The notes beneath the pieces were generated by a model. It was not told the origin of the DNA and did not search any database. It was given only the letters and a program-made list of their open reading frames with translations. From a virus, in IMG/VR virus record IMGVR_UViG_3300030099_001336, positions 1 to 24,269 of that record: a stretch of DNA of 24,269 nucleotides. The stretch is one strand, 5' to 3'. Shown here piece by piece: positions 15,099-23,554 of this stretch; position 1 is the stretch's first letter; every line of letters starts with the position of its first letter. Made by a program: the position numbers and the translations under genes.

Positions 15099-15153
15099 AA
15101 TATTTCCCTTCGTAGTCTAACTTGTAATTTATGTAATTTTTTTGTTTATTCAT
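15091..15153 (-). CDS. Possible 20-residue leader peptide
   Basis: In the 62-base gap between two structural genes, ATG 15153 opens a 20-codon frame ending at TAG, overlapping the next gene's start by 8 bases. GGAG lies 11 bases upstream, inside the previous gene's end. The peptide (MNKQKNYINYKLDYEGKYYG) is Tyr/Asn/Lys-rich. It could couple translation across the gap or be chance in A/T-rich DNA. The rest of the gap shows no clear promoter. Confidence 0.2.
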   Translation of the reverse strand: MNKQKNYINYKLDYEGKYYG

Positions 15154-15160
15154 AGTACAA

Positions 15161-16795
15161 TTATTCTCCAGTAACTATCGTTGCAGGCAATGCAACAGCC
15201 TTTACTATTATTGGTGGATAATGTTTTCCTGACGCTCTAAATCTACCATGATGTATTTGTGCAAATGCACCACTTGTTTCTGCAGCTGCAATCCAATATG
15301 TATATTCATCTCCTGCAGTTAATCCTGTTACCGCCCAATTTACATTAACTACATCAATATCAGTTTCATCCATTCTATGGCTAGTATTATCATAAGTGTG
15401 AGTTTCATTTATTTCAGTAAACGAAGAAAGGCTAGATAAAGCAAAGCCAATGCTAGTAGAGCTTGAAAAAACTCGACAACTAAATTGTATTTCAACATTT
15501 CCTGATGGAGGTGCTTTAAATGTAACTTTTACATCTGTGCCTTGATTTGTTTGTAAAACTGTCATTGTGTTAGTTAAATTTATTAAATTATCAAGAGAAG
15601 CTGTTCCATTATTTTGTATTCTTGTATATCCTAATATCATACCAGCATAAGCACTATTAGCTGCACTAAATTCTGTGCCAGCTTTTTTTGCTATAAAATT
15701 ACCACTTGCAGAATCTAATATAATGTTTTTTGCTGAATCTAATACAATATCTCCATCTGCATCTAATGTAAGATGAGCAGCTGTTGCATCATCATCTTCT
15801 GTTTCTATTGTAGTAGCTCCATGAGCATTAGTAGTAATTTTAAATAAATCTCCAGTATCTGCAGAGCTTGTTATTTGTAAAGCTGTACTTCCATCTGTTC
15901 CATTAATAGTAACATCTGTAAACGTACTAGATGCAGCAGTTCCTCCAATATCGCCTTTTATTTGAGCAGCTGTTCTATATCCTATTAATCCATCTGTAGT
16001 AATGTGTAAATATCTGTTGTCACCAGAAGAGCCATCGCCATTAGAAGCCGTCCCTGTAGATGTTATTCCGCCAGTGTCGTTAACTTTTAATTTACTAGAA
16101 CCATCTACTTGCAAATCCATTACATTCATAGTATAATTAGTAGTATTTCCACTAGTTTTATCTAAATTAATAGCAATTCCATTAAGAGTTCGTGCAAGTC
16201 CACTTGATGAATCAACTGTCGCTGTACCTGATATTAAATTATGTGTTCCTCCGCCAAGTGCACCAGTATATGTTTGTGAAACCACCATATTACTAATAGC
16301 TTTATTGCTATCTACGACAATAGCTTTGGATGCGGTTAATATCCCTGCAGTAGCGTCAGTCAAAGCAGTAGCCTTAATTTCAGATGCAGTAACAGCCCCA
16401 GTATTTCCATCAACTTCTGTAACTTTAGCTGCAGTATATGTAGTAGATAGTTCAACATCTCCATCGTCAGCAGCATTTCTAATATTTAACGCACCACTAC
16501 TGTTTTTTAATTGTATGTTTGCAGCACCTGGTTTTCTTAATATAGCTGAATCAAGAACAGGTCTATTGCGTGTAGAATTTTTTAATGAACGTACATCTTT
16601 TAACAATGCATTTATCTTACTATTTAAATCTGACGTATTAACATCTAAGTTAATAGAATGCCATTTATTAGCGTCTTTAACAAAAAGTTTTTTACCGAAA
16701 GGCGTTGTTCTTATTGTAATATCGCCATTCTGCCCCTCTAAACGCTGAGGGGTTCCTTTCCCAGATGTTACACCTCTTGAACTTTTAATAGCCAT
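15161..16795 (-). CDS. Tail fibre / receptor-binding-type protein (544 aa)
   Basis: A beta-rich, Gly/Ser/Thr/Asp-rich protein. The N-terminus (GKGTPQRLEGQNGDITIRTT) looks like a virion-attachment region, followed by a short helix of coiled-coil type (DLNSKINALLKDVRSLKN). The centre has many short repeats of the LTLDADGDIVLDSAKNIILD type, common in marine phage fibres that form trimeric beta structures. The C-terminal about 120 residues (TFKAPPSGNVEIQFSCRVFS) may be a compact head domain that contacts the host, in line with phage fibres generally. No intramolecular chaperone triad was seen. The start overlaps the preceding stop (TAATG). Confidence 0.75.
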   Translation of the reverse strand: MAIKSSRGVTSGKGTPQRLEGQNGDITIRTTPFGKKLFVKDANKWHSINLDVNTSDLNSKINALLKDVRSLKNSTRNRPVLDSAILRKPGAANIQLKNSSGALNIRNAADDGDVELSTTYTAAKVTEVDGNTGAVTASEIKATALTDATAGILTASKAIVVDSNKAISNMVVSQTYTGALGGGTHNLISGTATVDSSSGLARTLNGIAINLDKTSGNTTNYTMNVMDLQVDGSSKLKVNDTGGITSTGTASNGDGSSGDNRYLHITTDGLIGYRTAAQIKGDIGGTAASSTFTDVTINGTDGSTALQITSSADTGDLFKITTNAHGATTIETEDDDATAAHLTLDADGDIVLDSAKNIILDSASGNFIAKKAGTEFSAANSAYAGMILGYTRIQNNGTASLDNLINLTNTMTVLQTNQGTDVKVTFKAPPSGNVEIQFSCRVFSSSTSIGFALSSLSSFTEINETHTYDNTSHRMDETDIDVVNVNWAVTGLTAGDEYTYWIAAAETSGAFAQIHHGRFRASGKHYPPIIVKAVALPATIVTGE

Positions 16796-17625
16796 TATCG
16801 GATATTTTTCTCTCTATATATAATTGTTATATCATTGATTGCAAATTCTTTTGGAATAAACCCTACATCGTAATATGAATTAGTTGACAAAATCACTCCA
16901 TTAGTATCATCGGTATCTTCTAGTCCATCATCTACGCTATCTAAATTACATTGCCTAGAGGTGCCTATATAATCATTAACTCTTCTTTGTAGTCCAAACC
17001 CTGGTCCTGCAAATATATAAATAGGTTGACCATTATAAGTATCATTGCTACTTGATGCACTAGCATCTAACTCTAAATGATTATCTGAATTAATTTGAGA
17101 ATCTTTTAATGCAAAATTGGCTCTACCCGCATTTGCAAACTCAAACTTTAATTGAAACGAAAATACATTGTTAATAGAATTAGTAGGCTTTAAAGCGACT
17201 GTTATCCAATCATCTGTAGAATTAGCTTGACTTCCAGAGAAAGAATCAAATCCTTTAGTATTGCTATATAAAGTAAAACTTGAATCAGTTTGACCTTTAA
17301 TCAGTGTATTGTCAAATCCTTCAGTAAATGTATTAGAACCATTGGTTGCATATTTAGCAATAACACCTGACGTATATCCACCTGCTTTAAATGTTACATA
17401 TACTTTGTAAATTTTTTTTCTTCGACTAGGATTGCCAAAATCAATATCTTTTGTTTGTATGTTAAAGCTATTTGCTGCACCATTCCATTGATATAAATTT
17501 TGAGAAGAATCATTCCATTGATTAAAATTACCACGTGAAGGCATTAAATCATTGTTGTGTGCAACAACAAGTTTTTTATCTTTAGTGCTTACCATATTTG
17601 TTCTATATATTTTACTTTCTGACAT
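16795..17625 (-). CDS. Beta-rich tail structural protein (276 aa)
   Basis: Largely beta strands with few charged helices. The motif DIDFGNPSRRKKIYKVYVTFKAGG (about 60-83) resembles a segment found in phage tail proteins that sit beside the large FSGGIN-type tail protein, as this one does. It overlaps both neighbours by one base (TAATG), suggesting fixed stoichiometry with them. AAGGG lies 11 bases upstream of the ATG. Probably a tail hub or nozzle-associated component; the exact role is unknown. Confidence 0.6.
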   Translation of the reverse strand: MSESKIYRTNMVSTKDKKLVVAHNNDLMPSRGNFNQWNDSSQNLYQWNGAANSFNIQTKDIDFGNPSRRKKIYKVYVTFKAGGYTSGVIAKYATNGSNTFTEGFDNTLIKGQTDSSFTLYSNTKGFDSFSGSQANSTDDWITVALKPTNSINNVFSFQLKFEFANAGRANFALKDSQINSDNHLELDASASSSNDTYNGQPIYIFAGPGFGLQRRVNDYIGTSRQCNLDSVDDGLEDTDDTNGVILSTNSYYDVGFIPKEFAINDITIIYREKNIR

Positions 17626-20597
17626 TAAGCTAATGGCCCTTCCCCATCTGTTACAATTAATGGAGGTGATACTTTAGGAGTTCCTGACACTTCATCTACG
17701 TCTGCATCATCTACGCTTTCGCTAATATACCATTTAAATAATTTTTGACATTGTATAATTGCACTTGTAGATAAATCATAAATAAAACCACCGCTGTTTG
17801 TAGCTGCATTATTTAATGTTTGCACAATTACTTTATTAGAGTTTTCGTGATATCCTAGTATAACAGGTGTTTCTTTGTTCTCATTAATAGACCATTCTTC
17901 AGACTTAAACCTATCTTCTGATACTTGATTTAATTTTTCTCCATCATATAAATACAATCCATTACTATTTGCCCACACTACGCCTTTATTTGTTCTAACA
18001 ACTTGACTTGGAGATAACACTCCTGCTCCTTGCCATGTTTCTAATAGCTCTTCACCTTCACTTGTAACTTTAATTAAAAATGATGTTTTTTCTTTATACT
18101 GAATTAATTTATCTCCAAATGATTCTAGTTTAACAATACTATCTCCATCTGCAGTGGCTACGTCAATAAAATGCGTGCCATCATCTGGGAATGTATCAAA
18201 CTTATCTGCATCAGCTCTCATCATTCTATCTGGAAATGTTCTATTGTTTATTTTAAGATTACCTATATATACTTTTCTTTGTATTGTTGCAGATGTTTTA
18301 TACATTGCTGCAAGATTAGTTCCTGCAGGATATCCATTTTCTGACTCATAACTTAGCAATGGAATACTTTTAATAGTATCGCCATTTAAATTAGATGTAA
18401 CTAATGCTTTAGCGTCTGTAGTATTAGTCGCATCCCATGCATTACTACTAATATCTCCTAATCTTAAAATTTCTGTATCTCCGTCTTTACCATGACATAC
18501 ATATGTTCCATTTTTTAAACTTACATCATATAAAAGTAAAAAATCTTCAGCTAATCCTTCACCCATCATATCTACTTGTTTCATGTAAATTTTAAATCCT
18601 TCAATTCTTTCATTCCAACTATTGTTTTGGGTAGAGCCACTCCTTGAGTTATTACATAAAAATGCAATACTAGACTTAGCCGCTGATTCTAAATCTCGCA
18701 AATCTAAAGCATTTGTTGCAGACATTTCATTAGTAACGTCTTTCCATACTTGCACACTATTAATAGTTAATGATGGTGCATTACCGTCTTTATCTACAAA
18801 TTTTATTGAAACTCCAATTGTTGAAGTGCTACCTGCTGCTATTTTTGCTGTGTGAGTACCTGCTGAAGATATATCTAAATGTTCTGCTCCATCACCATTT
18901 TGACCAACGGCAACTATAGCTGCTCCATCAGTATAACTACTAACATTAACGGAGACATAATAATCTGCTGCATTTGTAATGCCTGTAGTTATAAAACCAA
19001 GATGTTTATTTGTTGCATTATTAACAACAACTCCTCCATTTTTAAGCTGCATATTCTCACCATCTGAACCAGCATTTAACAAATTAGCATCATAAGTGCC
19101 ATCAGCACCAGCTGTGTCCCAATTACCAACTGTTTTAAATACTGACTGTTCTTGTGGAATTATACTAGTGTGCATATTAGCAATAGTAACATCAGATTCT
19201 TGGACTTCGTTTCCTCCGCCTTGATAAGTGTAAGACATTCCTAAAATATATTTATTTTTTAAATCATCACTAATTATTTCGCCTTCTAATGTTACGGTAG
19301 CATTGCTAAAATGCTGTTGCGTAATTGTTGCAGGTATTTCTGCAGCAATTTTAATAACATCTGAGCCAAGTCCAACTATTTCAAAAACTCCATTTAAAGA
19401 TGAAACAGTAGATTGACATCCTGATATAATTACTGATTTACCTATAGAAAAAGGACCAGGAAAATCTGAAGGTGCAGTATTAGTACCTTTTACAACAATT
19501 GGTATATTTATTATTGGCTCTGAAGAACTTCCTGATTCTTCAGTTGTTTGCGTTCCAGAACTTAAAGCATTTATTGCAAATTCTTCATTATCATCTACAG
19601 CTTCAGTAATACCCATAAACACTTTTTCTGGCTCTGAAGGATATATTGAGCCTGCTAAAACTGTTGAAGCAGAAGAAGAAATTATTTTTCCATTTTGAAA
19701 AAAAGACAATGCTCCTGGGTCTGGTTTTTCTGGAGCTTGAATATCTTCTACCCACCTATTAATATTAACATTGGCTCCTGCTTTTTCTAACATTGGTCTA
19801 TTAATATGAGTAAGCACTTTAGGTACATTAATTCTAAAAATAGATGAGTCAGTATGAGTTGTTGCAGTAGTTCCAAATTGACCTCTTTTTACTGGAATAG
19901 TCGTATCAGAATTATCTGCAATAACTTTCATAATTTCATTATTAATTCTTATGTATTCATCTTTTTTTAATATTAAACTAGATTCAGCTGTTATAGTTTC
20001 ATTGGTTGCTGAAATTTCACTTACATGTGTATTTACATTTGTATCTAATTCGCAAAACTGCCCGTCACATACTCTAAGTCCATTACCTGCCATATAATAT
20101 GTAGGTTTTACTTTTTCAGAAAATTGAACATCGCTAGGGTCTCCAACAGCATGAGCTTCTCCTAATTTTATTGCACTACTTATCCAAGCACTTAGTCCAA
20201 AAGAATCATGACACGAATCCCAAATATCAATATGAGCTCCGTTATTAATACATAAAAAATCTGTATTCTGTTCTCTTGGAGAGAAAGACTCTTCTCCTGG
20301 GAAAAGACTTACCATATTAAAATCGTGAGAAAAAGCAAATAAACCATAACCTGGAGTCAAACCTTGATTAGTATTTAAAATATTAAACCCACTTGAATTA
20401 TCAGGAGACACTACAGTATTTTTAACATTTGTTGTTTGATAAGGCTCTAATGCATTGCCAGGCAATGTAATTCTACCAATACGAGAAACATCAGCATTAA
20501 ACAATTCTTCAAACTGATTATCTTGAATATCTCTTGGGTCTGCTAGTTGATTGATTCCTCCTGAGAAGTCTTCTATTTTGTAGGCTTTTTTGGGCAT
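17625..20597 (-). CDS. Large tail protein, FSGGIN...DPRDI family (990 aa)
   Basis: The N-terminus, YKIEDFSGGINQLADPRDIQ followed by DNQFEELFNADV, is the typical opening of large podovirus/siphovirus tail (nozzle or stabilisation) proteins, which begin F.GG.N...DP..I..NQ. A repeated strand pattern through the middle (YIRINNEIMKVIADNSDTTI, then PVKRGQFGTTATTHTD) suits a beta-propeller or stacked beta domains. Near the C-terminus GVVWANSNGLYLYDGEKLNQ looks like the propeller blades of tail tubular proteins (W.....GLY..DG). The product is therefore likely to form the tail tube tip or nozzle, like T7 gp12. The preceding gene stops immediately before its ATG (TAAATG); only AAAGAAG serves as an SD. 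Confidence 0.72.
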   Translation of the reverse strand: MPKKAYKIEDFSGGINQLADPRDIQDNQFEELFNADVSRIGRITLPGNALEPYQTTNVKNTVVSPDNSSGFNILNTNQGLTPGYGLFAFSHDFNMVSLFPGEESFSPREQNTDFLCINNGAHIDIWDSCHDSFGLSAWISSAIKLGEAHAVGDPSDVQFSEKVKPTYYMAGNGLRVCDGQFCELDTNVNTHVSEISATNETITAESSLILKKDEYIRINNEIMKVIADNSDTTIPVKRGQFGTTATTHTDSSIFRINVPKVLTHINRPMLEKAGANVNINRWVEDIQAPEKPDPGALSFFQNGKIISSSASTVLAGSIYPSEPEKVFMGITEAVDDNEEFAINALSSGTQTTEESGSSSEPIINIPIVVKGTNTAPSDFPGPFSIGKSVIISGCQSTVSSLNGVFEIVGLGSDVIKIAAEIPATITQQHFSNATVTLEGEIISDDLKNKYILGMSYTYQGGGNEVQESDVTIANMHTSIIPQEQSVFKTVGNWDTAGADGTYDANLLNAGSDGENMQLKNGGVVVNNATNKHLGFITTGITNAADYYVSVNVSSYTDGAAIVAVGQNGDGAEHLDISSAGTHTAKIAAGSTSTIGVSIKFVDKDGNAPSLTINSVQVWKDVTNEMSATNALDLRDLESAAKSSIAFLCNNSRSGSTQNNSWNERIEGFKIYMKQVDMMGEGLAEDFLLLYDVSLKNGTYVCHGKDGDTEILRLGDISSNAWDATNTTDAKALVTSNLNGDTIKSIPLLSYESENGYPAGTNLAAMYKTSATIQRKVYIGNLKINNRTFPDRMMRADADKFDTFPDDGTHFIDVATADGDSIVKLESFGDKLIQYKEKTSFLIKVTSEGEELLETWQGAGVLSPSQVVRTNKGVVWANSNGLYLYDGEKLNQVSEDRFKSEEWSINENKETPVILGYHENSNKVIVQTLNNAATNSGGFIYDLSTSAIIQCQKLFKWYISESVDDADVDEVSGTPKVSPPLIVTDGEGPLA

Positions 20598-20771
20598 TTA
20601 CTTCTTTTTACTTAATACTGCTTCTAATACTTCCATTACAGCGTCAAACAAAGAATCAAATATATCTTCTTCTTTAGCTTCTGAGACTAGAGGAATGTTT
20701 ACTTTCTTGTTAATGCCATCTACAATTTCTTCTTTATTACTTTTTAGGTAAGTTATTATCATGTCTACCAT
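20598..20771 (-). CDS. 57-residue acidic-rich small protein
   Basis: ATG 20771 follows AAGGAG by ten bases and ends at TAA directly touching the next ATG. The product has two amphipathic helices, MVDMIITYLKSNKEEIVDGI and DIFDSLFDAVMEVLEAVLSK, separated by VNIPLVSEAK. Small proteins of this IITYLKxNKxEIxxxIN...IP...E type are common in phage structural/lysis regions. Its hydrophobic faces suggest a helical bundle or peripheral membrane binding rather than a full membrane span. Function unknown. Confidence 0.65.
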   Translation of the reverse strand: MVDMIITYLKSNKEEIVDGINKKVNIPLVSEAKEEDIFDSLFDAVMEVLEAVLSKKK

Positions 20772-20865
20772 GAGTCTTTTTCTCCTTGTTGTTAAATATT
20801 AAATTAAATCTTTTGGCAAATGATTTTGACCATTTAACTCTTTGCTTGTCACCTTTACCATTCAT
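20737..20865 (-). CDS. MNGKGD-type small basic protein (42 aa)
   Basis: Starts MNGKGDKQRVKWSKSFAKRF at 20865 and ends at TAA 20737-20739. Short MNGKG(D/S)..R......F....IF proteins are widespread in phages, and this one keeps the pattern (F..RFNLIF). It is strongly basic and lacks a membrane segment. It overlaps the 101-residue gene by 11 bases and the next small gene by 35 bases, and only a weak AGAGAAG precedes it. Function unknown; nucleic-acid or protein binding is a guess. Confidence 0.65.
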   Translation of the reverse strand: MNGKGDKQRVKWSKSFAKRFNLIFNNKEKKTHGRHDNNLPKK

Positions 20866-21160
20866 TATTGTTTCTTCTCTTTTTTGTTACAAATTTCTCT
20901 TTAAGTCCATTTCCGCTTAAACTAGCAAGTATTTCTACGATAGCATGGTAACTAGCCTTAATCTCTTTTGTTTCCATTAAAGACTGTTTTTGAGCGTCTA
21001 TAAGCTTTATGGTTATCCCTTCGAGCCTTTCAAAGGATTCTCTTAGCTCTTTTTGTAATTCATCCTGAATCCAAGTTGTTTGAGATTTTGCATAATATCC
21101 AAGAGCAATAACCATCATGACTGGCAAACCAAAGCGTTCAAGTAAGTCAAACATCTCCAT
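20855..21160 (-). CDS. Membrane-anchored coiled-coil protein, holin-like (101 aa)
   Basis: Residues 9-24 (RFGLPVMMVIALGYYA) form one membrane span, followed by a charged, heptad-containing helix (IQDELQKELRESFERLEGIT) to about residue 80 and a basic C-terminus. The layout of one N-terminal span plus a soluble helix resembles BhlA/UviB-type holins and related phage membrane proteins. It starts two bases after the stop of a 29-residue membrane peptide gene. A holin role is inferred from topology and location; it could equally be a spanin- or tail-associated protein, and no lysin gene is visible beside it. Confidence 0.6.
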   Translation of the reverse strand: MEMFDLLERFGLPVMMVIALGYYAKSQTTWIQDELQKELRESFERLEGITIKLIDAQKQSLMETKEIKASYHAIVEILASLSGNGLKEKFVTKKRRNNNEW

Positions 21161-21162
21161 TG

Positions 21163-21252
21163 TTACTTCTTCCTTTTAATTTCACTTATTATACTTACAG
21201 CATAAATAACAAAAATAATAAAGAAACAAAATCCTATTAACCAACTACTCAT
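21163..21252 (-). CDS. 29-residue single-span membrane peptide
   Basis: A tiny frame from ATG 21252 (sharing ATGA with the upstream metallophosphatase stop) to TAA 21163-21165. After MSSW it has one long hydrophobic run (LIGFCFFIIFVIYAVSII) and then a basic tail SEIKRKK, so the N-terminus is probably outside and the tail inside. It lacks a good SD and likely depends on translation from the gene before it. It sits next to the holin-like gene, so an anti-holin or lysis-timing role is plausible but unproven. Confidence 0.6.
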   Translation of the reverse strand: MSSWLIGFCFFIIFVIYAVSIISEIKRKK

Positions 21253-22028
21253 CCTTTAATCAATTCTCCCCATAATGATGCTTTGCCGTCAACAATCTGT
21301 ACGATATTAACCGAAAAATTTCCTTTATCAAAAAAATCCACAATGGCGAAAGCGTGAGACCAATTAATTTTTCTTCCTCCAAGCCAATCATTTTGTTCTT
21401 CTGTCATATCCTTGAGGCAACCTATACTCCACGCTGACTTCACCCCATCCATGTGCGTTACTGACGATTGCTGTAAATCGTGGTGATGTCCGTACATTAC
21501 ATTTGCACCAAGACGCATTAAATGATTTCGAGCATGATGAGTTCCCGCGAAATGATGGCCATGGTAAAAATGAAGATTCCCAACTTTTAGAAACTTCCCC
21601 GCTGGATGATACTTGTAACCTCTTTCTTTTAATTTTACGCATTCTTTAAACCTATATCCTTTTAAAAATGGATGTTCATCTACAAACTTGTTCATCCAAT
21701 CATCATGATTACCTTCTATCATGTGTTTCGTTTTACAATTAACTTTGTCTAACGATTCATCTATCCAGTCCATCCCTGCATTTACCTCTGCTATATCTTG
21801 GTCAATAAAAGGTAATTGATACTCTAAAGGTGGACGTTTCTTTCTTTTCCATTGCCAATGAGATGCACCGTGCCATTCTCCAACATCTCCTAAATCTATA
21901 TATATATCTGGTTTGACTATTTCAATTGCCTGTTTTAAGCAGCTAATTGCTGACATATCAGCCAAAGGAAAATGTTTGTCGGGGGTGACAATTGCACGTT
22001 TTACCACCCCCTTAGACTTTCTAGCCAT
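21249..22028 (-). CDS. Calcineurin-like metallophosphoesterase (259 aa)
   Basis: All metal-binding blocks are visible: Asp17-x-His19 (TPDKHFP), GDVGE with Asp48, EGNHDDW with Asn107-His108, HGHHFAGTHH around His156, and GHHHD with His181/His183. The family cleaves phosphomonoesters or diesters using two metal ions. Its substrate here is unknown; phage members have been linked to nucleic-acid end processing or nucleotide signalling, but nothing in the sequence selects one. It lies inside the structural/lysis operon, between two short membrane-protein genes. The ATG touches the previous stop (TAAATG) and the stop overlaps the next start (ATGA). No signal peptide, so it is probably cytoplasmic. 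Confidence 0.85.
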   Translation of the reverse strand: MARKSKGVVKRAIVTPDKHFPLADMSAISCLKQAIEIVKPDIYIDLGDVGEWHGASHWQWKRKKRPPLEYQLPFIDQDIAEVNAGMDWIDESLDKVNCKTKHMIEGNHDDWMNKFVDEHPFLKGYRFKECVKLKERGYKYHPAGKFLKVGNLHFYHGHHFAGTHHARNHLMRLGANVMYGHHHDLQQSSVTHMDGVKSAWSIGCLKDMTEEQNDWLGGRKINWSHAFAIVDFFDKGNFSVNIVQIVDGKASLWGELIKG

Positions 22029-22175
22029 TTATTTCATTTCTTTGCGTAACTTCACTACCATATAGGCAAGTGTAACTGCAGCGATTAGTACTCTAAGCAC
22101 ATCTGGAATTGCTTCCATAAATGTTAGAGCTAGGCCGCCTAAGCCACAACATGAAGTCTTTAGTGTATCAAGCAC
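22029..22175 (-). CDS. 48-residue membrane protein with GTG start
   Basis: GGAGG lies seven bases before GTG 22175, which overlaps the upstream TAG (TAGTG). The product has an N-terminal LDTLKTSCCGLGGLALTFME stretch, then IPDVLRVLIAAVTLAYMVV and a basic KLRKEMK tail. That gives one clear membrane span and perhaps a second, weaker one. The TAA touches the metallophosphatase ATG. I think it is a small holin- or pinholin-like membrane protein because of its size, topology and setting, but I see no family signature that proves it. Confidence 0.6.
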   Translation of the reverse strand: MLDTLKTSCCGLGGLALTFMEAIPDVLRVLIAAVTLAYMVVKLRKEMK

Positions 22176-22351
22176 TATTCTTCCTCCTTTGTTTCTGATT
22201 CTTTTTCAAGCTCTTCAAGAACTTCAATAGCTCCTTGTAGCTTTAATGCCAATGTAGTCATATCATTTATCTCTGACTGCAAAGACTGTCGTTTGCTTAT
22301 CACATCTTCTAGCTGTTTATATACACTAGATAGCTTATCTTTATTTGACAT
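22175..22351 (-). CDS. 58-residue coiled-coil protein
   Basis: ATG 22351 is preferred over the in-frame ATG at 22399 because GGGGA lies about four to five bases upstream and the longer form would overlap the preceding gene. Nearly the whole product is one coiled coil (LSSVYKQLEDVISKRQSLQS, then LKLQGAIEVLEELEKE) with an acidic end. Such small helical proteins commonly accompany phage tail or lysis genes as assembly factors, but the role here is unknown. Confidence 0.65.
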   Translation of the reverse strand: MSNKDKLSSVYKQLEDVISKRQSLQSEINDMTTLALKLQGAIEVLEELEKESETKEEE

Positions 22352-22364
22352 CGTATCCCCTGCT

Positions 22365-22766
22365 TTATAATTTTGGTACTGATAATGCCCTAATACCACT
22401 TTTTCGATGTGGATATTGTTTTATCGTACGCTCATACTTTGACTTATAATATGCTGCTCGCTGTAAATCTCCCATATCTTCAAGCAATCTTGATTTAACA
22501 TAATCTATAATTGCTGGATGTAAAGATGTATCTACACCAGAGTCAGCTCTTAAATCATCTGTTAATTGTGATACTTGACCATATTTTGCATGAAAATGTA
22601 TTCTAAGACCATTTGTTACGCTAGTACCAGTATACGTATCATACTTATCTTGTATTGTTTGTGCGGTATCGCTTACGTCATTTGATACTACTTGGCACAA
22701 TACACCTAATCTATCATCGTCATTATACCATGCAAAATAATCATTTGGGAAATCTCTCTTAGCCAT
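22365..22766 (-). CDS. Small virion-type protein, possible head-tail adaptor (133 aa)
   Basis: AGGAG lies five bases before the ATG. A mostly beta N-terminal half (GVLCQVVSNDVSDTAQTIQD; GLRIHFHAKYGQV) is followed by a helical part, LHPAIIDYVKSRLLEDMGDL, then YYKSKYERTIKQYPHRKSGI and a conserved-looking tail RALSVPKL. The HPA(I/L).DYVKxRLxED.GD.Q.A...K..YE pattern recurs in small phage connector-region proteins. A connector or completion role is inferred from it and from its place after the adaptor-like gene. No catalytic residues stand out. Confidence 0.6.
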   Translation of the reverse strand: MAKRDFPNDYFAWYNDDDRLGVLCQVVSNDVSDTAQTIQDKYDTYTGTSVTNGLRIHFHAKYGQVSQLTDDLRADSGVDTSLHPAIIDYVKSRLLEDMGDLQRAAYYKSKYERTIKQYPHRKSGIRALSVPKL

Positions 22767-22774
22767 TTATTCTC

Positions 22775-23239
22775 CTATGTTGATGCTATAAAAATTTGAA
22801 CATCAACAGCACTACCATTAGGTCTTACTTGTATACTTCCTAAATCAGCCATTGCGCCAAAGCTAGGTGATGTATCTGCTTGTGATAGCATTAAATCATC
22901 AGCACTACCAAGTATATGGCTTTGACCTGCAGCTAATTTTACCTGATAAAGTGTTGCTGCGCCAACTATAGCTATTTCAACAGCATTAGCGTCATCTAAG
23001 TTTGTAATCCTTATATACTTACTATTTTCAATATCAATAGCTCCAGCAGCACCATGTACATCTGCATTAAAAGTTGCTATTGTAGTAGTTTGACTTGCTG
23101 GACAACTAACTATTCTTTGAAATATATCAGAAATACTTTCAATACTAACAGTATTTGTCCCACCTTGATTTTTTCCATTTAATGTAATAGACTCAGATAT
23201 TGTAACTGTCATTGTTGAGGCTGTCACTGTACTTGCCAT
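22775..23239 (-). CDS. Beta-rich virion protein, possible decoration or head-fibre protein (154 aa)
   Basis: An almost wholly beta-strand product with Thr/Ser/Ala-rich strands (TVTASTMTVTISESITLNGK), an IRITNLDDANAVEIAIVG core and a C-terminal QVRPNGSAVDVQIFIAST strand pair. This is typical of capsid decoration or small fibre domains with an immunoglobulin-like or jelly-roll fold. The preceding gene's TAG is embedded in the SD (TAGGAG, six bases before the ATG). No enzyme motif. The assignment is by composition and context only. Confidence 0.55.
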   Translation of the reverse strand: MASTVTASTMTVTISESITLNGKNQGGTNTVSIESISDIFQRIVSCPASQTTTIATFNADVHGAAGAIDIENSKYIRITNLDDANAVEIAIVGAATLYQVKLAAGQSHILGSADDLMLSQADTSPSFGAMADLGSIQVRPNGSAVDVQIFIAST

Positions 23240-23248
23240 TTTTTACTC

Positions 23249-23554
23249 CTATGTTAATGAATCAGATGAATCATCTGAATCGTCTTTTAATAATTTATGT
23301 GGGTCAGCCAACTTAGGTATCATCACATATCTATTATCTGTATCTAAAATTTCTACTCTTGTGATATCAATAACATTGTCATCTAAAGGATACCACCTTT
23401 GCTTTGAATTTAAATTTTGTTTTTTCTGTGCAGTATGATGCTGTATCTTCCCTGACATATCCATCAATCCATCATTAATTAACTGCATCATATATCTTTC
23501 TGGCTGTCTACCCATAAGATATTCTACTTGCTGTATTAAATCTTTTACTTTCAT
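23249..23554 (-). CDS. Small connector-region protein (101 aa)
   Basis: The start shares ATGA with the stop of the adaptor-like gene, so translation is probably coupled. A helical N-terminal half (KVKDLIQQVEYLMGRQPERY; QLINDGLMDMSGKI) is followed by strands YPLDDNVIDITRVEILDTD and an acidic Asp/Ser-rich end (DDSDDSSDSLT). The pattern of a short helical bundle then YPL...VI.I..VE is seen in head-tail connector proteins. The role is inferred, and I am not sure of the family. Confidence 0.6.
   Translation of the reverse strand: MKVKDLIQQVEYLMGRQPERYMMQLINDGLMDMSGKIQHHTAQKKQNLNSKQRWYPLDDNVIDITRVEILDTDNRYVMIPKLADPHKLLKDDSDDSSDSLT

Noticed and set aside
21388-21642. Second minus-strand frame inside the metallophosphatase gene
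   Set aside because: Overlaps a gene with a full catalytic motif set, is Ser/Arg-rich without structure, and lacks an SD.
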